Program-made: the position numbers and the translations under genes
DNA from: Nocardia otitidiscaviarum NBRC 14405
GTDB taxonomy: Bacteria > Actinomycetota > Actinomycetes > Mycobacteriales > Mycobacteriaceae
Direction of reading: 5' to 3'
Assembly: GCF_000308635.1 (NCBI RefSeq)
Contig: NZ_BAGD01000119.1
Span: forward strand, 22,450-86,449
DNA length: 64,000 bases
Notes under the pieces: generated by a model
What the model saw: the letters and a program-made list of their open reading frames with translations, nothing else
The model's database searches: none
Told to the model about the DNA's origin: nothing
Shown: positions 8,645 through 16,409 of the stretch, one piece after another
Layout: the number at the start of each line of letters is the position of its first letter
How positions within the stretch are numbered: position 1 is the stretch's first letter

Positions 8645-9532
8645 ATGAGTTCTGCCGCTGCCACCGATGATCGGCGCTATGTGCTGACCCTGGGCTGCCC
8701 GGACCGTCCGGGCATCATCGCCCGGATCACCTCTTTCATCGCCGACTTCGGCGGGTCGATCGTGGAGGCCGGTTACCACTCCGATTTCGAGACCGGCTGG
8801 TTCTTCACGCGGCAGGCCATCGAGGCGGCCACGGTGCCGTTCGGCCTCGACGAACTGCGCGACCGGTTCACCGCCGTGGCGGCGGAGCTGGGTCCGGAAA
8901 CCGAATGGCAGGTCCACGACTCCGGGGCCAAGCGCCGTGCCGTCCTGCTGGTCAGCAAGGACGGGCACTGCCTGCACGACCTACTCGGCCGCGCCACCAT
9001 GGGCGAGCTGCCCGCCACCATCGAAGCCGTGATCGGCAACCACCCCGACTTGGCCGCGATCACCGAGGCGCACGGCGTGAAATTCCACTACGTGCCCTTC
9101 CCCAAGGACCCCGCCGAACGCGGCCCGGCCTTCGAACAGGTGCGGGAACTCGTGGACGTGCACGATCCGCACGCCGTGGTGCTGGCCCGGTTCATGCAGG
9201 TATTGCCGCCGGAACTGTGCGAGCACTGGGCGGGGCGCGCCATCAATATCCACCACAGCTTCCTGCCGTCGTTCGTGGGCGCGCGCCCGTATCACCAGGC
9301 ATTCGCCCGCGGCGTCAAGCTGATCGGCGCGACCTGCCACTACGTGACGGCCGAACTCGACGCGGGCCCGATCATCGAACAGGACGTCATTCGCATCGAC
9401 CACGCCGACACCGTGCGCGATATGGTCCGGCAGGGGCGCGATATCGAGCGCGTGGTGCTGGCGCGTGGGCTGCGCTGGCACCTCGAGGGCCGGGTGCTCG
9501 TACACGGCCGCCGCACCGTCGTCTTCTCCTGA
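8645..9532 (+). CDS. purU: formyltetrahydrofolate deformylase PurU
   Basis: Hydrolyses 10-formyl-THF to formate and THF, balancing one-carbon pools. A 295-residue protein with an N-terminal ACT domain (YVLTLGCPDRPGIIARITSF) and a C-terminal formyl-transfer domain: FHYVPFPKD, RAINIHHSFLPSFVGARPYH with the catalytic Asn-His, GVKLIGATCHYVTAELDAGP with the catalytic Asp, then IIEQDVIRIDH. The usual ATAHYVT is ATCHYVT here, a mild change. The ATG at 8645 is preferred over a 24-codon upstream extension that lacks homology-like sequence. It is convergent with the hydrolase at 9554. Confidence 0.95.
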   Translation: MSSAAATDDRRYVLTLGCPDRPGIIARITSFIADFGGSIVEAGYHSDFETGWFFTRQAIEAATVPFGLDELRDRFTAVAAELGPETEWQVHDSGAKRRAVLLVSKDGHCLHDLLGRATMGELPATIEAVIGNHPDLAAITEAHGVKFHYVPFPKDPAERGPAFEQVRELVDVHDPHAVVLARFMQVLPPELCEHWAGRAINIHHSFLPSFVGARPYHQAFARGVKLIGATCHYVTAELDAGPIIEQDVIRIDHADTVRDMVRQGRDIERVVLARGLRWHLEGRVLVHGRRTVVFS

Positions 9533-9545
9533 ACGCGGCGGTTGT

Positions 9546-9564
9546 CCGCCGGATTACCCGGCGG
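9546..9564. terminator. hairpin between purU and convergent hydrolase
   Basis: CCGCCGG (9546-9552), a 5-nt loop, CCGGCGG (9558-9564). It sits just beyond the purU stop and overlaps the last codons of the convergent hydrolase, so it may end both transcripts. Confidence 0.5.
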
Positions 9565-10567
9565 CGGCGATATTTCCGCGACGACCGATCCGAATAATGC
9601 GGTCGACCTCGGTATTGAACTCGTCGACGGCCTCGATATTCGGCAGGTGGCCGGTCGGCAGGATCACGTAGCGCTCCAGATTGCCCGCCGCCGAGAGGGT
9701 GTCGGCGATCTCGCGGGAGTGGATCTCGGGCAGCAGCCGGTCGTGTGAGCCCGCCATGACGGTGGTGGGTACGCACAGGTCCGCGGCGGCGCCGTTGATG
9801 TCCAGGTCGATCAGCCCGCGGGCCACGGCGGCGCGCACCGACGGACGGCACGAGCGCACGATGGACAGGCCGAATACCGCCTGGTCGGTGGTGGCCGACG
9901 GGGTCAGCAGCCGCGACTTTGCGATCAGATTCACCGCCGGGCCGCCCGGCAGTGGAACCGGGGTGCCGAACAGCGCCAGCGCCATCAGGCGCGGCGCCGG
10001 AATCAGATCGTTGAACAGCGGAATCACGGTGGCACGAGCGGAGATTCGGCCCGCCGCGGTGGTGGCCAGCAGGACCGACCTGGCCCGCTGCGCCACCTGC
10101 TCCGGGTAGTGCTTGGCCCACGCCTGAATGGTCATGCCGCCCATGCTGTGTCCCACCAGCACCGCGCGCTGCCCGGGACGCAGCACCGCGTCCAGGATGT
10201 CGGAGAAGTCGTCGGCCAGCTGCGCATCGCTGAAACCGCGCGTGCCGAGGCCGCTTTCGCCGTGGCCGCGCTGATCGAAGGAGACCACTCGGTAGTCACC
10301 GGCGAAGGCGTTGATCTGCGGGTACCAGTACTCCAGGCTGCACGACCAGCCGTGCGCGAAGATCAGCACATCGCGATCGGCCGGGCCGTAGGCGTGCACG
10401 CGCAGCTTCGCGCCGTCGCGCGTGGTGACCGGAATGACGTCGGGGGCGATTCGCGGTGCGTTGAACGACTCGGTCGCGTACGTCCGAGCCCGCAGTCTGG
10501 CCCGGTACGGGGCGGTCAGCGCGTCGGCCCGGAGGTCGGTCACCGCTTCAGGCAGCTTCACCAGCAT
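9554..10567 (-). CDS. alpha/beta hydrolase (paralogue 1 of the palindrome-linked pair)
   Basis: A 337-residue alpha/beta hydrolase: oxyanion region FAHGWSCSLEYW, VVSFDQRGHGES, nucleophile elbow VGHSMGGM (Ser), acid in AGSHDRLLP and base in ILPTGHLPNIEA. It has no signal peptide or membrane helix. It is closely related to the next gene along its whole length (WYPQINAFAGDYRVV against WNPQINAFAGDYRVV). The ATG at 10567 follows AAAGGAG at 6-nt spacing; a GTG two codons earlier is less well placed. A 22-bp palindrome at 10611-10632 overlaps the likely -35, and TAGTGT (10597-10592) is a candidate -10. An esterase or lipase role is inferred; the substrate is unknown. Confidence 0.88.
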   Translation of the reverse strand: MLVKLPEAVTDLRADALTAPYRARLRARTYATESFNAPRIAPDVIPVTTRDGAKLRVHAYGPADRDVLIFAHGWSCSLEYWYPQINAFAGDYRVVSFDQRGHGESGLGTRGFSDAQLADDFSDILDAVLRPGQRAVLVGHSMGGMTIQAWAKHYPEQVAQRARSVLLATTAAGRISARATVIPLFNDLIPAPRLMALALFGTPVPLPGGPAVNLIAKSRLLTPSATTDQAVFGLSIVRSCRPSVRAAVARGLIDLDINGAAADLCVPTTVMAGSHDRLLPEIHSREIADTLSAAGNLERYVILPTGHLPNIEAVDEFNTEVDRIIRIGRRGNIAAAG

Positions 10568-10610
10568 GAGCACTCCTTTGTGTCCTACGGCACACTACCC
10601 AGCAAGCACT

Positions 10611-10632
10611 GGCGCTAGCAATAGCAAGCACC
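10611..10632 (-). promoter_or_regulatory. 22-bp palindromic operator, site A
   Basis: Read in the direction of the hydrolase gene it is GGTGCTTGC-TATT-GCTAGCGCC, matching GGTGCTWGC-N4-GCWAGCACC with one arm mismatch. A further half-site-like AGTGCTTGCT lies just downstream (10601-10610). A candidate -35 TTGCTA (10621-10616) and -10 TAGTGT (18-nt spacing) place the element over the promoter, 45 bp before the start codon. Confidence 0.7.
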
Positions 10633-10823
10633 CGAATCGTGACACTCGGTCGTATGCGGCCGCGTTCATTGATTACCCGTTCCGCCGCAATGACATTCGT
10701 CCGGGAAATCGGCGCGACTGTTACCTACAACACAGTTTGAGCGTGGAATATGCCCGCTCCGACATGCCGAATGCCCGCGCGACACCGTTGTCGCACGGGC
10801 ATCCGCGCTCCCGCGCGAGCGAT

Positions 10824-11846
10824 CTACGCGCCGACGGCGGCCGGAATCGCGAAGGCAGCCTTGGCAACCCGAGCCAGTTCGGCATTGAACCGCTCGTATG
10901 CCTCGACATTGCCGAGATGACCGGTGGGGAGAATGTGGTAGCCGTCGAAAGAGCCCGCCTCACGCAGCATTTCGACAATGCGCTCGGAATGCACGGGCGG
11001 GGTCATGAAATCGAACTCGCCCGCGATGACCGTGGTCGGCACGGTGAAGTTCAACGCGCCCCGACCCACGTCGAGGTAGGACAGCAGGGTGCCGAAGCGA
11101 CCGCGCACGGCCGCCGGGCAGGAGCGCACGATGTTGTGCGAGAACACGGCGATATCGCCGACCGCGGCCAGCGTCATGATCTGACGGCGCAGCACCCAGG
11201 GGATCGGCGCGACCGGCGGCAGCGGGAGCGGCGCGCTCAGGGCCAGCAGGCCGATCAGGAAGGGGAGGCGACGGGCCAATTCGGGGCCGAAGCTCGGCAC
11301 CACCGTGGTCTCGGCGATCAGATCCGCGGACGCGGTATTGGTGAGCAGCACGGCCGCCGCACGGGCGGGCACCTGCTCGGGATGGCGACCGGCCCACGCC
11401 TGCATGGTCATACCGCCCAGGCTGTGACCGACCAGGACCGCGCGTTCGCCGGGGCGCAGGGTGGCCTCCAACACCGCCTGCAGGTCGTCGGCCAGCAGGT
11501 CGGTGGTGAGCGGGCTGCGGCCGCGCTCACTCTCGCCGTGGCCGCGCACGTCGTAGGCGACCACGCGGTAGTCGCCGGCGAAGGCGTTGATCTGGGGGTT
11601 CCAGTATTCGAGGCTGCAGGTCCAGCCGTGCACCAGGACGATGGTGTCGGCGTCGGCGGGACCGTAGACGTGCGCCCGCAACCGGACGCCGTCGCCGGCG
11701 GTGACGGTGACGACCTCGTGGGGCGCGGACGGGGTGTTGAGCGCCGCGGTCTCGTAGACCCGGGTCCGCAGGCCCGCCCGGTGGGCGAGCATCAGATCAC
11801 GGACCCGCCCCGCAAGGTCCGCTGGTGTAGGCAGCTTTGCCCGCAT
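10824..11846 (-). CDS. alpha/beta hydrolase (paralogue 2 of the palindrome-linked pair)
   Basis: A 340-residue paralogue of the gene at 9554. Motifs: LVHGWTCSLEYWNPQINAF, VVAYDVRGHGES, nucleophile VGHSLGGM, acid AGEFDFMTPP, base ILPTGHLGNVEA. The ATG at 11846 follows AAAGGAG with 6-nt spacing, and the leader ACACAAAGGAGTG is nearly identical to that of the first paralogue. This supports both starts and shows that the duplication included the 5' region. Palindromic operator site B lies at 11894-11915, and a second inverted repeat (GTTACTG-N7-CAGTAAC, 11862-11882) lies between it and the ribosome site. Membrane-lipid or ester turnover is a guess. Confidence 0.88.
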   Translation of the reverse strand: MRAKLPTPADLAGRVRDLMLAHRAGLRTRVYETAALNTPSAPHEVVTVTAGDGVRLRAHVYGPADADTIVLVHGWTCSLEYWNPQINAFAGDYRVVAYDVRGHGESERGRSPLTTDLLADDLQAVLEATLRPGERAVLVGHSLGGMTMQAWAGRHPEQVPARAAAVLLTNTASADLIAETTVVPSFGPELARRLPFLIGLLALSAPLPLPPVAPIPWVLRRQIMTLAAVGDIAVFSHNIVRSCPAAVRGRFGTLLSYLDVGRGALNFTVPTTVIAGEFDFMTPPVHSERIVEMLREAGSFDGYHILPTGHLGNVEAYERFNAELARVAKAAFAIPAAVGA

Positions 11847-11861
11847 AGGACACTCCTTTGT

Positions 11862-11882
11862 GTTACTGCTAGATACAGTAAC
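11862..11882. promoter_or_regulatory. inverted repeat GTTACTG-N7-CAGTAAC in hydrolase 2 leader
   Basis: Perfect 7-bp arms (11862-11868 and 11876-11882) between operator site B and the ribosome site of the hydrolase at 10824. It contains TACTGT and TATCTA, possible -10 sequences on the minus strand. The element is absent from the leader of paralogue 1, so it would be a gene-specific control. Confidence 0.45.
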
Positions 11883-11893
11883 TCCATCGGAGG

Positions 11894-11915
11894 CCCGCTT
11901 GCTAGTGCAAGCACC
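11894..11915 (-). promoter_or_regulatory. 22-bp palindromic operator, site B
   Basis: Read toward hydrolase 2 it is GGTGCTTGC-ACTA-GCAAGCGGG, with perfect inner arms GCTTGC/GCAAGC and degenerate outer bases on one side. It lies 47 bp before the start codon, the same placement as sites A and C. Confidence 0.7.
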
Positions 11916-11995
11916 AAAAAAATTCGGGTGCCAGCAGTCCACACAGGACCGCCGACACCCGGCAATTTCTTCGCGGAGGCCCGCCTCCGCCGCGT

Positions 11996-12292
11996 CTACC
12001 AGCGCGGACCGCGCTGCACCTCATCGACCTTGGGGCGCACATCCGCCAGATACACACCGCTGGCGACGACCGCGATGATCATCAGCAATCCCACGCCGCC
12101 CTGCGCCAGCAGCACGAACAGCAGCGCGCCGCACAGAATGCCGACCCACGCGGGCTTGCTCAGCTTGTCGACGGCCGTGAACGCGTCCGGGCGCTGCCGA
12201 ACCGCGTGGATCAGCGCGAAGAGGGTCATACCGAGCGCACCCAGCCACAGCAGCAGAAAAATCATCCCGGTAATCGAAGTCACCCCACCCAT
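11996..12292 (-). CDS. DUF2516 family small membrane protein
   Basis: A 98-residue integral membrane protein with about three hydrophobic helices: MIFLLLWLGALGMTLFALI (residues 10-28), WVGILCGALLFVLLAQ, and GLLMIIAVVASGVYLADV, followed by the short basic tail DVRPKVDEVQRGPRW. The AVRQRPDAFTAVDKLSKPAW loop is typical of DUF2516. It corresponds to Rv0476, next to hbhA in mycobacteria (from memory). The start is the ATG at 12292; a GTG at 12283 is also possible. Function is unknown; conservation next to HbhA hints at an envelope role. Confidence 0.8.
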   Translation of the reverse strand: MGGVTSITGMIFLLLWLGALGMTLFALIHAVRQRPDAFTAVDKLSKPAWVGILCGALLFVLLAQGGVGLLMIIAVVASGVYLADVRPKVDEVQRGPRW

Positions 12293-12386
12293 GATACGAG
12301 CAACACCGCCACGGCACCGGCCCGAAATCACCGGTCGGACATACCGGATTCGCGCCGCCCCCGAGTGCCGCCCAGAATCAGCCGCT

Positions 12387-12606
12387 ATGAGGATGACCGC
12401 CTGGCGAATCGTCGCCTACCCGCTGCTGACCGCGTGTGCGCTGGATCTGGAGCGGCTATCCGCACCGGAACGCCGCATTCGCCGTCGCCCTGGCCATTCC
12501 ACTGCTGGTCACCATCGGCCTGGACATCACCGCGACGCTCTGGGCACGCCGGATCCTCAGCGAGAGTCGGCCGGATGCGAACCCCGATCCCGAGGTCGAG
12601 CCGTGA
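12387..12606 (+). pseudogene. small two-helix membrane protein, apparently frameshifted
   Basis: Two overlapping frames together look like one small membrane protein. The first (ATG at 12387) starts MRMTAWRIVAYPLLTACAL and then turns into Arg-rich sequence without hydrophobic character. A frame offset by one base, open from GTG at 12436 to the stop at 12604-12606, reads WIWSGYPHRNAAFAVALAIP, then LLVTIGLDITATLWARR and an acidic tail. The switch falls at the short repeat CTGGATCTGG around 12440, where loss of a few bases would produce it. A real 56-residue GTG-started gene is possible; a sequencing error also fits. Confidence 0.4.
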
Positions 12607-12643
12607 GCCACACCCGCCGGGCGACGGCACTGAGAACGCCGAC

Positions 12644-12679
12644 GGCGGCCTCCGCGCATCGTCATGTGCGGAGGCCGCC
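12644..12679. terminator. 12-bp-stem hairpin downstream of hbhA
   Basis: GGCGGCCTCCGC (12644-12655) and GCGGAGGCCGCC (12668-12679) form a perfect 12-bp stem with a 12-nt loop, 15 bp beyond the hbhA stop and also beyond the small plus-strand frame. It is a strong candidate terminator for the XRE-hbhA transcript. Confidence 0.75.
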
Positions 12680-12694
12680 GGAACGGGGTGCCGC

Positions 12695-13354
12695 TTACTT
12701 CTTGGCGGCGGGGGTGGCCTTCTTGGCCGGGGCCTTCTTGGCGGGAGCCTTCTTGGCCGGGGCCTTCTTGGCGGCCGGCGGCGCGGCGGGCTCGTCGGTC
12801 ACCTTGACGACCTCGGCCTCGACGGTCTCCTCGATCTCCTCGGCCTGCTCGGCCGCGCGGCCCAGCAGCGGGCCGACCTGGTCCTGCACCTTGCCGAGCA
12901 CATCCTCGGTGCGGGTCACCAGATCGCTGTAGAAGCTCTCGACCTGCTCGAAGCGCTCCTCGAAGGTCGGGTTGGCGCGCAGCCGCTCGACCGTCTCCTC
13001 GCCGCGGGCGGCCAGGTCGGCGTACAGGTCGAGGACCTGGTGGTAGTACTGGTCGGCGAGGCGGCGCAGCTCCTCGGCGGTGAGCTTCTCGCGCAGCTCG
13101 GCGAGGTCGTCCGGCAGCTCGGAGGGCAGCGAGGACACCCGGGTGCGGATGGTCTCGATCTGCTCCTGCACATCGGCCGGCAGGTTGGCGAAGCGCTCGC
13201 GGGCCTCTTCCACGCGGCCGGACACGTCGGTGGCGGCGACCTGCTCGCGCACCTTCTCGACGATGTCCTTGACCTGCGCGTACACGGTGTCACCCGCGCC
13301 GACGCCGGCGTACAGCGGCTTGGCTACGGCGGTGGGAAGCTTGGTTTCGGTCAT
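12695..13354 (-). CDS. hbhA: heparin-binding hemagglutinin HbhA
   Basis: A 219-residue surface adhesin homologue, related to the mycobacterial protein that binds heparan sulfate on epithelial cells. Residues 1-25 give the typical MTETKLPTAVAKPLYAGVGA start. Residues 25-185 are a long alpha-helical coiled coil (EKVREQVAATDVSGRVEEAR, LPDDLAELREKLTAEELRRL, YYHQVLDLYADLAARGEETV). The C-terminus has AAKKAPAKKAPAKKA-type lysine repeats, the heparin-binding and methylated region in mycobacteria. There is no classical signal peptide, as in the family. The ATG overlaps the stop of the upstream XRE gene by 4 bp, so translation is probably coupled. A hairpin follows at 12644-12679. Confidence 0.95.
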   Translation of the reverse strand: MTETKLPTAVAKPLYAGVGAGDTVYAQVKDIVEKVREQVAATDVSGRVEEARERFANLPADVQEQIETIRTRVSSLPSELPDDLAELREKLTAEELRRLADQYYHQVLDLYADLAARGEETVERLRANPTFEERFEQVESFYSDLVTRTEDVLGKVQDQVGPLLGRAAEQAEEIEETVEAEVVKVTDEPAAPPAAKKAPAKKAPAKKAPAKKATPAAKK

Positions 13355-13890
13355 GGTTGTTCGTTCTCCTGGCGTGGCGGAACTTCAGTGATGCGGTGCG
13401 GAACCTCGTTGTCCCTGTCTCCCCCGGGAACGCCCCCCTTGTGGTCCGTCGCGTCCCCTCGGTCCTCGTTCGCCGCGTTTTCCCGGCGGAACGATTCGTA
13501 GATGTCCAGGAGCACCTGTTTCTGGCGTTCGGTGATCGCCGTCTCGGCCAGCAGGGCATCCCGGACCGGGCTGTGCGGCCTCTGCTCGAGGTACCCGGCC
13601 CGCATGTACAAGACCTCCGAGGACACCCGCAGACCTTTCGCGATCTGCGCGAGCACCTCGGCGGACGGGTTGCGCAATCCCCGCTCGATCTGGCTGAGGT
13701 ACGGATTGCTCACCCCCGCCAGCGCGGCGAGCTGACGCAGGGAGACCTGCGCGGCCTCGCGTTGCGCCCGGATGAAGCCCCCGATGTCGTGCGCCGCGTT
13801 GGCTACGCGGCCCTTGGCATCTCCGCCGTCGTCGGACGTCTCCGACGACGGGTCGATGTTCGGGTTGGGAACCTCGGGTTCCTGTGCCAT
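13351..13890 (-). CDS. XRE-family transcriptional regulator (Rv0474-like)
   Basis: A 179-residue regulator. An acidic N-terminal stretch is followed by a helix-turn-helix domain at about residues 36-95: GGFIRAQREAAQVSLRQLAA, GVSNPYLSQIERGLRNPSAE, QIAKGLRVSSEVLYMRAG. The C-terminal part (LLAETAITERQKQVLLDIYE plus a hydrophilic tail) is probably for dimerisation or sensing. The ATG at 13890 follows AAGGTGAG; the GTG one codon earlier is less likely. It is co-translated with hbhA. Its promoter carries a perfect palindrome (13931-13952) also found before the two hydrolase genes, so it most likely represses itself and them. M. tuberculosis Rv0474 is the positional counterpart (from memory). Confidence 0.88.
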   Translation of the reverse strand: MAQEPEVPNPNIDPSSETSDDGGDAKGRVANAAHDIGGFIRAQREAAQVSLRQLAALAGVSNPYLSQIERGLRNPSAEVLAQIAKGLRVSSEVLYMRAGYLEQRPHSPVRDALLAETAITERQKQVLLDIYESFRRENAANEDRGDATDHKGGVPGGDRDNEVPHRITEVPPRQENEQP

Positions 13891-13918
13891 CACTCACCTT
13901 CCGGCGGTTGTGGGGTCA

Positions 13919-13947
13919 ATTCTAAGTCAGGGTGCTAGCTCTTGCAA
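13919..13947 (-). promoter_or_regulatory. promoter of the XRE-hbhA operon
   Basis: On the minus strand TTGCAA (13947-13942) and TAGAAT (13924-13919) are separated by exactly 17 nt, a good sigma-A type promoter. The predicted transcript start is about 20 nt before the ATG at 13890. The palindromic operator covers the -35 and much of the spacer. Confidence 0.6.
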
Positions 13948-13952
13948 GCACC
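13931..13952 (-). promoter_or_regulatory. 22-bp palindromic operator, site C (best match)
   Basis: Read toward the XRE gene: GGTGCTTGC-AAGA-GCTAGCACC, with both 9-bp arms matching GGTGCTWGC. An additional half-site GCTAGCACC is present on the plus strand at 13956-13964. Overlap with the -35 and spacer argues for repression, most simply by the XRE protein itself. Confidence 0.75.
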
Positions 13953-14015
13953 CCTGCTAGCACCAATTCGGCAAACGCCTGGCCGCCATATCTAGGCATT
14001 TGTCCAGTTTTGCCG

Positions 14016-15356
14016 TCAGCCTTGGAACAGCAGATGCGATATGGAATAAATCGCCAGGCCCGCGAGCGATCCCACCACCGTTCCGTTGATCCGGATGAAT
14101 TGCAGATCGCGGCCCGCCTGCAATTCGATCTTCCGGCTGGCCTCCTCCGCATCCCAGCGGGCAACCGTGTCACTGACCAGCGTCGCGACCTCCTGGCCGT
14201 AGTTGGACACCAGATAGCGGGTGCCCCGCTCGACCCAGCCGTCGACCCGCTCGCTCATACCCGGTTCGTCCACCAGCCGCTGACCCAGCTGCTGCACATT
14301 GTCGGCCACCTTGCGCCGCAGGGTGGAGTTCGGATCCTCGGCCGACTCCAGGATCATCCGCTTGGCCGCCCGCCAGGTGGCATGTGCCATACCGGTGATC
14401 TCCTCCCGGCCCATCAGTTCCGACTTCACCCGTTCGGCCTTCTTGATCATCGCGTCGTCGAATTGCAGATCGTGTGCGAATTCGGAGAGGAACCGATTCG
14501 CCGCCTGCCGCACCTCATGATCCGGCTGCGAGCGCACCTTCCAGGTGAATTCCACCAATTCCCGATAGATCCGCTCGGCCAGCAGCGTGTTGACGAACTT
14601 CGGCGCCCAGCCCGGAGCGTCGCGCTCGACGATGCGATCGATGGTCTCCTGACTGCCCAGCGCCCACTGGTGCGCCCGCTCCGCCAGCAGGTCCAGCAGC
14701 GGCTGCTGCCGGTTGTCGGCCAGCAGCTCGTCGAGCACCTTGCCGATCGGCGGCCCCCACAGCGGTTCGGCGATGCGCTTGACGATGGTGTGGTCGATGA
14801 CCTGCTCGACATCCTCGTCGCGCAGCACGCCGATGACCGCCCGCAGAATGGTGGCCGACTCCTCCGCCACCCGTTCGGCATGCTCCGGATTCGCCATCCA
14901 GCGGCCCAGGCGCAGCGAGATCTGGGCCGAATTCACCTTCTCCGCCACCACGTCCGGGGACAGGAAGTTGGTGCGCACGAAATCGCCCAGACTCTCGCCG
15001 AGCTGATCCTTCTTCTTGCGGATGATGGCGGTGTGCGGAATCGGCAGGCCCAGCGGATGCCGGAACAGCGCCGTCACCGCGAACCAGTCGGCCAGCGCGC
15101 CGACCATGCCCGCCTCGGACGCGGCCCGCACGTAACCGACCCAGTCGCCGCCCGCGCCGCGCGATTCGGTCCAGCGGCAGAAGAGATAGATGATCGTCGC
15201 CACGGCCAGGAAGGCGGTGGCGACCAATTTCATCCGCCGTAGGTCGCGCGCCTTGCCCTCTTCGTCCATGAGGTCGGCGAAGGCCCCGGTCGGCGCGCTC
15301 TTCTTGGCCGGCTCGAGTACCCCGGTGCTGCCGGTGGGTTGCTCCATATGTTCCAT
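14016..15356 (-). CDS. DUF445 family membrane-associated protein (Rv0473-like)
   Basis: A 446-residue DUF445 protein. An N-terminal hydrophilic segment is followed by a membrane helix (KLVATAFLAVATIIYLFCRW, about residues 43-62) and the diagnostic EAGMVGALADWFAVTALFRH and PIPHTAIIRKKKDQLGESLG motifs. A long helical middle follows, with the repeated-looking unit VDGWVERGTRYLVSNYGQEV, and a C-terminal hydrophobic hairpin (INGTVVGSLAGLAIYSISHL). Family function is unknown. Position between the XRE gene and the TetR gene matches Rv0473. A second in-frame ATG at 15347 is an alternative start. It is divergent from the TetR gene across about 137 bp. Confidence 0.88.
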   Translation of the reverse strand: MEHMEQPTGSTGVLEPAKKSAPTGAFADLMDEEGKARDLRRMKLVATAFLAVATIIYLFCRWTESRGAGGDWVGYVRAASEAGMVGALADWFAVTALFRHPLGLPIPHTAIIRKKKDQLGESLGDFVRTNFLSPDVVAEKVNSAQISLRLGRWMANPEHAERVAEESATILRAVIGVLRDEDVEQVIDHTIVKRIAEPLWGPPIGKVLDELLADNRQQPLLDLLAERAHQWALGSQETIDRIVERDAPGWAPKFVNTLLAERIYRELVEFTWKVRSQPDHEVRQAANRFLSEFAHDLQFDDAMIKKAERVKSELMGREEITGMAHATWRAAKRMILESAEDPNSTLRRKVADNVQQLGQRLVDEPGMSERVDGWVERGTRYLVSNYGQEVATLVSDTVARWDAEEASRKIELQAGRDLQFIRINGTVVGSLAGLAIYSISHLLFQG

Positions 15357-15493
15357 TCTGCGGTGTCGCGCCGACTGCGCCCGGCTACCGGGCCGCGCCC
15401 GAACCGCGATATCGGGCGCATGCGAGGCTTAAGCTGAAGGGGACCAGCACCGGAACGCGAGCGAGGGAGTCGACGCTGACCACGAAGGAGACC

Positions 15494-16198
15494 GTGAGCG
15501 CCGCCATGGACACCACAGCGCGCCCCGGCCGCGTGGACGGCCGCAAGCGACGCTGGCAGCAGCACAAGATAGATCGACGCGAGGAACTCGTCGACGGGAC
15601 CCTCGCCGCCATCCGCAAGCGCGGTGGCGATGTGGGCATGGACGAGATCGCCGCCGAGATCGGCGTGTCCAAAACCGTCCTGTACCGATACTTCTCGGAC
15701 AAGCAGGATCTGACGCGGGCCACCATGGAGCGGTTCATCGAGACCACGCTCATGCCGCGTATCTACGAGGCCATCAGCGACGACCTCGACGAATATCAGC
15801 TGGTACGCAATACGCTCGCCGCCTACGTGCACACGGTGGACGCCGACACCGACGTCTACCGCTTCATCATGGGCAACGGGGCCTCCACCGACACCTCCAC
15901 GCTCGCCGACTTCGAGAAGTTGTTCGCGCAGGTGGTGGCGGCGGTCATCACCGACAAGGCGATCGACCGGGAGGTCGATACGCGCGGGGCGATGCTGTGG
16001 GCGTACGTCCTCGTCGGCGGCGTGCAGCTGGCGACGGACTGGTGGGTCACCAACCGCACCATGTCGAGCGAGGAGATGCTCGACTACCTCACCATGATGG
16101 CGTGGAGCGCGATCGAGGGCATGATCCGCGCGGGCGGTTCGCGGGAGTGGTTCAACGCCCAGGAGCATGTACTCCCGGATCCGGAAAACCGGGCCTGA
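15494..16198 (+). CDS. TetR-family regulator (MadR/Rv0472c-like)
   Basis: A 234-residue TetR regulator. The DNA-binding domain spans about residues 30-80: REELVDGTLAAIRKRGGDVG, MDEIAAEIGVSKTVLYRYFS, DKQDLTRATMERFI. The C-terminal ligand/dimer domain includes AMLWAYVLVGGVQLATDWW. It starts at GTG 15494 behind AAGGAG (short spacing); an ATG four codons on is the alternative. Its position beside the DUF445 gene matches M. tuberculosis Rv0472c, reported as MadR, a regulator of the mycolate desaturases desA1/desA2 (from memory). I saw no desaturase genes in this window, so any such role would be in trans. Confidence 0.82.
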   Translation: MSAAMDTTARPGRVDGRKRRWQQHKIDRREELVDGTLAAIRKRGGDVGMDEIAAEIGVSKTVLYRYFSDKQDLTRATMERFIETTLMPRIYEAISDDLDEYQLVRNTLAAYVHTVDADTDVYRFIMGNGASTDTSTLADFEKLFAQVVAAVITDKAIDREVDTRGAMLWAYVLVGGVQLATDWWVTNRTMSSEEMLDYLTMMAWSAIEGMIRAGGSREWFNAQEHVLPDPENRA

Positions 16199-16409
16199 CG
16201 GGCCGATCCGGTTCCTGCCGACCGAACTTTCCACGAAGCGGAAATCCGCACGGCAACAATCCGCACCGGGGTAGTCCGTTCGGCAGAAACACGGTGCTAG
16301 GCCGGATCGACGCCCTTTGGTTAGTCTGATCAACGGCGGGCACGAGAGTGCGGGAACAGCCGCCGAGTCGGCACCAACGGGGGCGCCGACACCTTCTGGA
16401 GGGTCACCT

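Noticed and set aside
10422..12932. An 836-codon plus-strand open frame
   Set aside because: It runs antisense to two clear alpha/beta hydrolase genes and the DUF2516 gene, and its translation is Arg/Gly/His-rich without domains; a by-product of high GC.
13931..13952. CIRCE-type HrcA element
   Set aside because: Although it contains GCTAGCAC-like arms, the spacing is 4 rather than 9 and the arms differ from the CIRCE consensus; no chaperone gene follows.
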